This document shows, piece after piece, positions 8,928 through 16,200 of a stretch of 33,241 nucleotides of DNA (its first letter is position 1; each line of letters starts with the position of its first letter). Both the position numbers and the translations under genes were made by a program. The notes beneath the pieces were generated by a model. The model ran no database searches and was not told the origin of the DNA. It saw only the letters and a list, made by a program, of their open reading frames with translations. Location: assembly GCA_964352775.1 (NCBI GenBank), contig CAYGTK010000013.1, positions 1 through 33,241 on the forward strand, read 5' to 3'. The DNA comes from CAYGTK01 sp964352775 (GTDB lineage Bacteria; Bacteroidota; Bacteroidia; Chitinophagales; CAIOSU01).

Positions 8928-9893
8928 ATGCGTTCATCAGCTTGGTTAGTATTAATGATATTTGTGCTTTGGTGCATAGGCTCCTGGTATTGGTACATCA
9001 ATAAGGTTAAGCGTTTGGGTACCGAGCCCGTTGCTGTGGAGGTAGAAGAAGGAGAGCCTTGGGAGAAATTCGTTGGTAAGTTACCTGCTGAATATTTGGG
9101 ACCCATTATGTTCAACTGGGCCTCACCAGAACCACTAGTTTCAGATCGATTTCTAACCTACAAAGATTCCATCCTCGGCCTATTGGGGCCAGAAGACACC
9201 TTGAAGCTGCAAGGGTATTATTATGTGGGTGAAAAGTATAGTAGTAAAGATCGATCACTTGGTATGGCAAGGGTTCAAGCGCTTGGTAGCGTGTTCGCTC
9301 TTGACCTTGATGAGAGCAGGATACAGTATGATGACCTGCGGATGCCAAGACCAAGCAATAAGTTAAAGACCGTGCCTTTTCCTGCTTTAGAATTAAAAGT
9401 GTTATCAAAGAAAGAAGCGGTAGTTGATACTAGTTCTGCGGAAGTACTTGATAGTATGAACCTAGCAATTAATGATACCGTCCTTTCTGTTGATACAGTA
9501 GCTACAATTACTGAACCTGAAGTAGTAGAAACGGATGAGCCTAAGATGCTAGAAGAGCTAGATGGAAAGACCATTGTACGTTTCAAATACAATTCCACCA
9601 ACCAAACTTTTGACCCAGAAGTGAAGGCTTACCTTGATGAGCTTACTATAGCACTAATAGAAACTGATAAGCGTATCAAGATAGTTGGCTTTAGTGATGC
9701 TACTGGCCCAGAGAAAGGTAATTACCGCCTGGCTAAGTGGCGCGCGGCGTCAGTTAGGGATGTGTTAATAGCTAGAGGTGCTCCACCAAATAAGATAACT
9801 ATTGAGTCGAAAGGAGAGAAAGACCCTGTGGCCACGAATAAGACAGCAAAAGGAAGGGCGCAGAACAGGCGTGCTGAAATATACATCTACTAG
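8928..9893 (+). CDS. Membrane-anchored protein with OmpA-like peptidoglycan-binding domain
   Basis: The N-terminus is one hydrophobic segment (WLVLMIFVLWCIGSWYW) followed by Lys, so it is an uncleaved inner-membrane anchor or a signal. The middle (about residues 30-205) shows no domain I recognise and ends in an acidic Glu/Val/Asp/Thr-rich linker. Residues about 215-321 are an OmpA C-terminal domain: FKYNSTNQTFDPEVKAYLDE, then VGFSDATG, NYRLAKWRAASVRDVLIARG and GRAQNRRAEIYI, including the Asp and Arg that bind diaminopimelate in this family. It should tie the envelope to peptidoglycan. It ends in TAG and is followed after 11 bases by the helix-hairpin-helix protein, so the two are probably co-transcribed. 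Confidence 0.85.
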   Translation: MRSSAWLVLMIFVLWCIGSWYWYINKVKRLGTEPVAVEVEEGEPWEKFVGKLPAEYLGPIMFNWASPEPLVSDRFLTYKDSILGLLGPEDTLKLQGYYYVGEKYSSKDRSLGMARVQALGSVFALDLDESRIQYDDLRMPRPSNKLKTVPFPALELKVLSKKEAVVDTSSAEVLDSMNLAINDTVLSVDTVATITEPEVVETDEPKMLEELDGKTIVRFKYNSTNQTFDPEVKAYLDELTIALIETDKRIKIVGFSDATGPEKGNYRLAKWRAASVRDVLIARGAPPNKITIESKGEKDPVATNKTAKGRAQNRRAEIYIY

Positions 9894-9904
9894 AAGCGAA
9901 TACC

Positions 9905-10675
9905 ATGTTTGAACAAAACCCAACAGAAGGACCAGGAATAGCATCCATGACCGACCATACTTTGGAGATAGTAATTATGCTATTAGTTGCTTTTATACTG
10001 GGCTATTTATTGCGCTTAGTAATAAAAAGAGGGAGCAAAACCACCGTAAGTTCCAGCGGAAGTACAGAAGCGCTACAAAAGCAATTAAGTGCTGTAAATG
10101 CTGATAAGGCGCAATTAGAAAGTGAACTTAACAAGTGGAAGAAGGAAGCTACAAAACCTGTGAATAATGATAGTAAGGTTAGTGATCTGGAGAGTAAACT
10201 GAAGTATCAAGAAGAGGAACTAGCAAGATATAAGAAAGAATTGCTGCTAGCGGAAAACAGGTTGACCACGGCAACAGCTAAAAAAAATGAAGCTGCACCA
10301 GTTGAGGCAGTTGCAGAAAAAGTGATAGAAGGGGTTAAAGAGGTGGAGAATAAAGTTGAGGAAGTAGTGGAAGCTACTGTTATACCAACGGTACAAACCC
10401 TTGTAACTGATGGCACTGATGAGGAGGACGACCTAAAGAAACTGGATGGAATAGGGCCTAAAATAGAGCAGCTATTAAAAGCAGCTGGCATATCCACTTA
10501 CAGCAAGCTTAGCCAAAGTACGGAAGAGCAATTACGTGCTGTGTTGGATGAAGCTGGTCCACTCTATCGTATCCACAACCCTAAGTCGTGGCCTAAGCAG
10601 GCAGAACTTGCAGAAAAGGGTGATTGGGATGAACTTAAAGCCTATCAGCAGTTTTTAAGCGTAGGCGGAGAATAA
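9905..10675 (+). CDS. Membrane-anchored coiled-coil protein with C-terminal helix-hairpin-helix domain
   Basis: A transmembrane segment (about residues 21-40, VIMLLVAFILGYLLRLV) is followed by a basic stretch and a long Lys/Glu-rich coiled coil (about 55-115), a Val/Glu-rich linker, and a C-terminal domain from about 175. That domain contains DDLKKLDGIGPKIEQLLKAA, a helix-hairpin-helix with the GIGPK turn, then a segment ending WDELKAYQQFL. Similar domains occur at the end of many Bacteroidota proteins of unknown role and in some NADH dehydrogenase subunits. Whether it binds DNA or protein here is open. A second ATG at 9947 would give a shorter N-terminus that still keeps the membrane segment. 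It is the second gene of an operon with the OmpA-like protein and ends before a bidirectional terminator. Confidence 0.8.
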   Translation: MFEQNPTEGPGIASMTDHTLEIVIMLLVAFILGYLLRLVIKRGSKTTVSSSGSTEALQKQLSAVNADKAQLESELNKWKKEATKPVNNDSKVSDLESKLKYQEEELARYKKELLLAENRLTTATAKKNEAAPVEAVAEKVIEGVKEVENKVEEVVEATVIPTVQTLVTDGTDEEDDLKKLDGIGPKIEQLLKAAGISTYSKLSQSTEEQLRAVLDEAGPLYRIHNPKSWPKQAELAEKGDWDELKAYQQFLSVGGE

Positions 10676-10753
10676 TGATCATCTATTAGTCAAACAGATA
10701 CAAGCAGATCTATTAACTACAGACAAGATGTTGTATAGAACTTGGCCCAATAA

Positions 10754-10782
10754 AAAAGCCTCCGATATTATCGGAGGCTTTT
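10754..10782. terminator. Bidirectional terminator between the HhH gene and hppA
   Basis: AAAAGCCTCCGAT (10754-10766) and ATCGGAGGCTTTT (10770-10782) form a perfect 13-pair stem with a three-base loop. The A-run before and T-run after it let it work in both directions, which suits its place between the ends of two convergent units. Confidence 0.93.
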
Positions 10783-10802
10783 CAATTATCTTAAAGTAGT
10801 TC

Positions 10803-11720
10803 TTAGTTAAGAACTACAGTAGTTTCTTCGTCAATCACTGCGTCAGCAACAATTGCTTCTTCAAGCTCAATTACATTTTCAGGAACTACTTCAGCGTGAC
10901 CACCTGTTCCATAAACCTCACCCAATATCGGAGCGATAACCAGACCTACCAAACAAGTCAATTTGATCAAGATGTTCATTGATGGACCAGAAGTATCTTT
11001 AAATGGATCACCTACAGTATCACCAGTTACAGCTGCTTTGTGAGCCTCAGAGCCTTTGTAAGTCATTTCTCCGTCTATCATAACACCAGCCTCAAAAGAC
11101 TTCTTAGCGTTATCCCATGCACCACCAGCATTGTTCTGGAAAATAGCCCACATAACACCCGATACAGCAACACCTGCCATATAAGCTCCTAATGGCTCAG
11201 GACCCATAATAAAACCAACCAATATTGGCATAGTAATGGTCATTGCACCTGGTAGCATCATTTCACGGATAGCTGCTTTAGTTGAGATGTCTACACACTT
11301 ACCGTATTCTGGCGTGGCAGTACCTTCCATAATTCCAGGTATTTCTTTGAATTGACGGCGTACTTCTTTTACCATTTCCATGGCTGCTTTACCTACACTG
11401 CTCATAGCCATAGCTGAGAACACTACAGGTATCATACCACCAATGAATAATGCGGCCAATACATCGGCCTTAAAGATGTTAATACCATCAATACCAGTAA
11501 ACGTTACATAGGCAGCAAACAAAGCCAATGCCGTTAATGCAGCAGAAGCAATTGCAAAACCCTTACCCACAGCTGCAGTAGTGTTACCTACGGCATCAAG
11601 TATGTCGGTACGCTCACGTACTTCTTTTGGCAATTCGCTCATTTCAGCAATACCACCTGCATTATCTGCGATAGGACCGAAGGCATCAATTGCTAACTGC
11701 ATAGCGGTAGTAGCCATCAT
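10803..11720 (-). CDS. hppA: C-terminal part of membrane pyrophosphatase HppA, after in-frame amber codon
   Basis: This is the second part of one hppA reading frame. Between the amber codon and the first ATG lie 13 family-typical residues (FAGFYGVSIAASA), so the ATG at 11720 is an internal Met and not a natural start. The part carries essential sequence: DAFGPIADNAGGIAEM, GNTTAAVGKGF, the substrate-binding NNAGGAWDNAKK and DTVGDPFKDTSGPSMNILIK. The Ala in GNTTAAVGKG, where K+-independent enzymes have Lys, marks the K+-dependent class. Alone it lacks half the pyrophosphate site. It could be made by readthrough or by reinitiation at the ATG-ATG pair; otherwise the gene is dead or the stop is a sequencing error. 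The C-terminal tail is acidic and low in complexity. Confidence 0.85.
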   Translation of the reverse strand: MMATTAMQLAIDAFGPIADNAGGIAEMSELPKEVRERTDILDAVGNTTAAVGKGFAIASAALTALALFAAYVTFTGIDGINIFKADVLAALFIGGMIPVVFSAMAMSSVGKAAMEMVKEVRRQFKEIPGIMEGTATPEYGKCVDISTKAAIREMMLPGAMTITMPILVGFIMGPEPLGAYMAGVAVSGVMWAIFQNNAGGAWDNAKKSFEAGVMIDGEMTYKGSEAHKAAVTGDTVGDPFKDTSGPSMNILIKLTCLVGLVIAPILGEVYGTGGHAEVVPENVIELEEAIVADAVIDEETTVVLN

Positions 11721-11759
11721 AGCCGAAGCTGCAATAGATACTCCGTAAAAACCTGCAAA

Positions 11760-11762
11760 CTA
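11760..11762 (-). other. In-frame TAG interrupting hppA
   Basis: On the minus strand the codons around it read GTA TAT TAG TTT GCA GGT, that is V-Y-stop-F-A-G. The frame on both sides is the same: the amber codon lies exactly 14 codons before the next ATG. No base is inserted or lost. One base change from a Tyr, Trp, Gln, Glu, Lys, Leu or Ser codon would produce it. Confidence 0.9.
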
Positions 11763-13055
11763 ATATACTCCCAAAATAGCAACTAAGAACAACAAGATCG
11801 GAAAGAATGTAGACATCATACCTACTGATAAACCTGCAATAATGTTAGTAGCTGCACCAGTAGAAGATTTTTGAATAATACCCATAACTGGACCCTTATT
11901 CATAGCGGTGTAGTATTCGGTAGCGTAGCTAATAGCTCCACCAACGAACAAGCCGATCAATACGGCACCAAATACGTGGTTAGGGGTTACCAAACGGTCA
12001 GCCTCACCAAAAAAGCTCATGTTCATTTCAGCTGGTAGCATGTATTGTAGAACAAAGTAACAAGCTACTCCAGTAAGGGCAATAGATACCCAGTTACCGA
12101 TGTTCAATGCCATCTGTACTTTTTCTTCTTTAGCATTGTTATCCTTAATGCCAATGAACAAGGTTCCTATAATTGAGAAAATGATACCTAATCCAGCGAT
12201 TACCAAAGGCAATAGAATAGGACCCATTCCACCAAATTCATCTTGAATAGAACCACCCATGTCTTTAATAACATAGTTACCCAATACCATGGCAGCTAAA
12301 ACGGTAGCTACATAAGAACCGAAAAGGTCGGCACCCATACCTGCAACATCACCAACATTATCACCTACGTTATCAGCAATAGTTGCAGGGTTACGTGGAT
12401 CATCTTCTGGAATACCTGCTTCTACTTTACCTACAAGGTCAGCACCTACATCGGCAGCTTTGGTATAGATACCACCACCTACACGTGCAAACAATGCAAT
12501 AGACTCAGCACCTAGTGAGAAACCAGCAAGGGCTTCTAACAACATGGTCATGTCACCAGTGTTGGTCCATACGCCACCCATCAAGGTGTGGAACAAGATG
12601 ATGAATAGAAGACTTAATCCGAATACTGCTAATCCTGCAACACCCAATCCCATTACTGTTCCTCCTGAAAAAGAAACTTTAAGAGCTTGTGGTAAGCTAG
12701 TACGAGCTGCCTGTGTAGTACGCACGTTTGCCTTAGTAGCAATACGCATACCGATGTTACCCGCTACCGCTGAAAATACAGCACCGATAACAAAAGCAAC
12801 TACGATGAACCAAGGAGTAGTTTCTACTTGCGTAGAAATGAAACCTAGTGCAGCACCTGCAACAACTACAAATATTGCTAGTACGCGATACTCAGCCTTC
12901 AAGAAAGCCAATGCACCTTCTTCAATGTAAGTAGCCAAGGTTTTCATCTTGTCGTCACCAGCGTCTTGCTTTAGCACCCAAGAAGCTTTGATAGCCATAT
13001 ACACCAAGCCAATAAGTGCCATTGCCGGTGCTAAGTAGATCATATATTGTCCCAT
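11760..13055 (-). CDS. hppA: N-terminal part of K+-dependent H+-translocating pyrophosphatase HppA
   Basis: HppA couples pyrophosphate hydrolysis to cation export across the inner membrane. This part holds the multiple N-terminal helices and the main Mg-PPi site: DVGADLVGKVEAG, then DNVGDNVGDVAGMGADLF. The Glu in GFSLGAESIALFARVGGG replaces the common Ser, while the helix-6 Glu of Na+ pumps is Gly (GADLFGSY). As I recall the literature this arrangement marks the Flavobacterium-type H+-specific enzymes, so proton transport is predicted. The ATG at 13055 (MGQYMIYLAPAMAL) is preferred: the upstream TTG at 13100 lies inside the -7 box and before the expected transcription start. The frame ends at the amber codon; with the downstream part the gene would encode about 750 residues, the normal length. 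Confidence 0.88.
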   Translation of the reverse strand: MGQYMIYLAPAMALIGLVYMAIKASWVLKQDAGDDKMKTLATYIEEGALAFLKAEYRVLAIFVVVAGAALGFISTQVETTPWFIVVAFVIGAVFSAVAGNIGMRIATKANVRTTQAARTSLPQALKVSFSGGTVMGLGVAGLAVFGLSLLFIILFHTLMGGVWTNTGDMTMLLEALAGFSLGAESIALFARVGGGIYTKAADVGADLVGKVEAGIPEDDPRNPATIADNVGDNVGDVAGMGADLFGSYVATVLAAMVLGNYVIKDMGGSIQDEFGGMGPILLPLVIAGLGIIFSIIGTLFIGIKDNNAKEEKVQMALNIGNWVSIALTGVACYFVLQYMLPAEMNMSFFGEADRLVTPNHVFGAVLIGLFVGGAISYATEYYTAMNKGPVMGIIQKSSTGAATNIIAGLSVGMMSTFFPILLFLVAILGVY

Positions 13056-13097
13056 AGAAATGATATTAGTCAGTGAGGGGTTGATTAAATAAGGCTG

Positions 13098-13129
13098 CAA
13101 AAGTAAGCCTTATCCCACTTCTGTGCAAA
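13098..13129 (-). promoter_or_regulatory. hppA promoter (TTTG-N20-TACTTTTG)
   Basis: On the minus strand TTTG (13126-13129) and TACTTTTG (13098-13105) are separated by exactly 20 bases, a full match to the Bacteroidota sigma factor consensus. Transcription should begin near 13091, about 35 bases before the ATG at 13055. This is the best promoter in the window and shows that the gene is set up for expression. Confidence 0.8.
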
Positions 13130-13170
13130 GATGAGCGTTGGTTTTCGCTAGGGGTGGGGGAGGTACAAAA

Positions 13171-13233
13171 AAAGGCCTCTGACATTATCAGAGGCCTTTC
13201 AACCAAAAACCAAAACCACGCCCGTACCGGGCG
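13171..13233 (-). terminator. Tandem hairpins ending the PKD-repeat gene
   Basis: Reading leftward from the PKD gene stop there is first a GC-rich six-pair hairpin (13219-13224 with 13228-13233, loop of three) followed by a T/G-rich run, then a 12-pair stem (13171-13182 with 13188-13199, loop of five) followed by seven T on the minus strand. The second is a standard Rho-independent terminator. It also isolates the hppA promoter from the long upstream gene. Confidence 0.9.
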
Positions 13234-13241
13234 CTATATTT

Positions 13242-16200
13242 TTAACGTAATAAGGTCACGTTTCCTGACTTAATAGCCACTTGACCATTGCCACAAACTG
13301 CTTCTACGTAGTATACAAATACGTCTGATGATAATGGCAAACCATTTTTAGTACCATCCCAGCCATTGATCATGTTATCGCTTTCAAACACTAGTGTTCC
13401 CCAACGATCGTACACTCTGAAGGAGCTGATGTCAGTCAATGTCAATCCACGTACCATCAATTTCTCGTTCACACCATCGCCATTAGGGCTAAAGGTGTTG
13501 GGTACATATACATCTGATAAACAACTAGAAACAACTTTCAACTGCACGGAGTCCATATCTTCACAACCAAATTCATCAGTAGCTCTTACAAAGTATAAGC
13601 CTGGGTCTTGAGCGTTCAAGTAGGCGGTGTCGCAAGTAGCACACTCAATTCTATCATCCAACCACTCATAAGTTACTGGCTTGGTAGAGCTTGGTGCCAG
13701 TGGAATTACCTGATCTTTAACCGCCTCGATAGGACCGCCGATACTTATCTCTGGTAATTGATGCACAGTGATGTTCACCAATTGTGTATCAGGAATACAG
13801 CTACCGCTGTAGGCTATCATTTTGTAAGTAATATCCTTTTCAGGAGTAGCAATAACCTCTTTGCTATCGGTATTGTCTAAAAAGTTTACTGGGCTCCAAA
13901 CTACTTGTGTACCCAAATTACCTTCTTGAAGAGCAGAGGCCGTAAGGTCTACACTTTCGCCAAAACATATTTCTGTGTCTTGAGTTAAGGCGCTGCGTAC
14001 TTTATTTACCACACCAATATACACGCTATCTTGAGCGATACAGTTGTGTGGGCTAGTGGCAGTTACCACATACATAGTAGAGCTATCTGGGCGAGCAGTT
14101 GGGCTTTCAATGTATTCGAAAGAAAGATCTGCAGCTGGCGACCATAGTACTGAAGTGGTATTCACATAAGAACTACTAAGTTCTAGTTTATCACCCGCAC
14201 AAACGGTATCACCATCAACAGTTGTTATTTCTGGTAGATCGCGAACGGTTATGCTCAGTGTGTCGAAGCTTACACAATTCTCCGCGCTTGTTACGGTCAA
14301 GAAGTAGTCCGTACTTTCTAATGGCTGAGCTATTGGGTCAGGACAATCGTCGCAACTCAATCCTGTAGAAGGAGACCAAGCATAAGCTGCTCCTCCGCCT
14401 GTATTGATGTGTAAGGTATCGTTCAAACAAACCTCATCGGCTGCAACAGTATTTACTTCTGGAACAGCATTTACCGTTACCGTGATGGTATCACTACTGG
14501 TACAACCTTTATCGGTTGCAGTTAACAATAAGTAGCGTGTAGTACTATCTGGGTCTGCAATTGGGTCTTGACAGTTGTTGCAGCTAAGTCCTGCTGCTGG
14601 AAACCAATCATATACCTGTGCAGCTGCTGCCTCTAAAACAGTACTTTGGTCAGAACAGATAGCTGTATCGCCAGAAATAAGCCCGATAGGAAGTGGATTA
14701 ACCACTACTCTAACAGAGTCATAAGCTATACAAAGATTACTGTCTTTTACCTCTACCAAATAGGTAGTAGTACTTGTAGGAGCAACTACAGTAGCAGAAC
14801 AATCATCGCAAGATGCTGTGCTATCTGGACTCCATAGGTACTTCGCACCACCTGATGCCCATATCTCGGCCGTATTACCTAAACAGACCTCTCTATCTGG
14901 AGAGGTAGTTGGTGTAGGTACAGGTTTAACATCTATACTTATGCTATCGGTATCTACACAGCCATTAGCATCTGTAACGGTCAATACATAGGTAGATAAG
15001 CTAATTGGGCTAGCAATAGGATCTGAGATAGACGTATCAGACAATCCATTTGGAGGACTCCAAGCATACACAACTCCACCTGTAGCGTTCAGTTGAATGC
15101 TGCTGTTATCGCAAATGAAAGTGTCGTCTCCTGCATCTGCAATAGGTAGGCTATTCACGGTAATGCTAGTTGTGTTGGTATCACTACATCCCGTTACCGA
15201 AGTAACCACCAATTGTACAGTAAATGTACCTGCTGTGTCGTAGTTATAGGTTGGATTTTGAACAGTATCAGTTAATCCATTACCTAAATCCCAGCTCCAG
15301 CTAGCAATAGTGCTATCACTTTGCGTAAGATCGGTGAATTGAGCGAATATAGGAACACAACCAACACTATCTACTATAAAGTTAGCTTGTGGTCCTCTAT
15401 CAATGTGTATCAAGGCAGGATAAGTAAGGTCTTTTATGCAAAGGCCATTATCTATTCGAAGAGTCACGTCATATGTTCCAGCATCAGTGTACAAATGAGT
15501 TGGATTCTGCAAGTTGCTAGAATCTCCATCGCCAAAATACCATGTCCAACTAGTTACTGCTGGAAAGCTAAAACTCTGATCGGTAAAGCTAACAGCACCA
15601 GTTTTACATTGATAAGTGGTATCAACCGTAAAAGCAGGGTCTAGTTGACCGATAGTTACAGAGTCGGTAGTATTAATAGTATGTAAACATCCTTGCCCGT
15701 CATCTAATATCAAAGTTGGATGGTAAATACCAATATTACCATAAGCATGTACTGTACTGTCAGGAGCCTGTTTAACAGTGCCATCTCCAAAGTCATACGT
15801 TATGGCAATGGTGTTGTATACGTCTGCTAAGAAGGTAATGTCATTGCCCACACACTCATTACTTGGTGTAAAGTTGAACGTTCCATAAGGGCCTAATACG
15901 ATAATGAAATCATCTTGATAAGCGGTGTCAACACATCCTGTTATCGAAGTTGTTACTAGCGTTACCGCATACGTATCTGGTTCTAGATAAACGTGTGTTG
16001 GGTCAGGAAGGGCACTGGTTTCACCATCACCAAAATCCCAAAACCAACTAACGATGTCACTACTAGAAGTATCGCTAAAGTTCACCAAAAATGGCGGACA
16101 AGGTGAGAATGTACTATCTGCCATAAATCCAGCTACAGGGTTACGCACTTCTACCAAACCTGGAAGTGCTAGTGTGCTGTCACAACCGTTTGCATCGGTT

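Noticed and set aside
11760..11762. Genetic code change with TAG read as an amino acid
   Set aside because: TAG is the natural stop of the OmpA-like gene (9891-9893), arsC (21445-21447), the small lipoprotein (26834-26836) and alkC (28331-28333).
12544..12930. Plus-strand open frame of 128 codons within hppA
   Set aside because: Antisense shadow of the conserved membrane helices; proline and asparagine rich, no homology seen.
13056..13100. TTG at 13100 as the hppA start
   Set aside because: It sits within the -7 promoter box and before the expected transcription start; ATG at 13055 gives a normal N-terminus.
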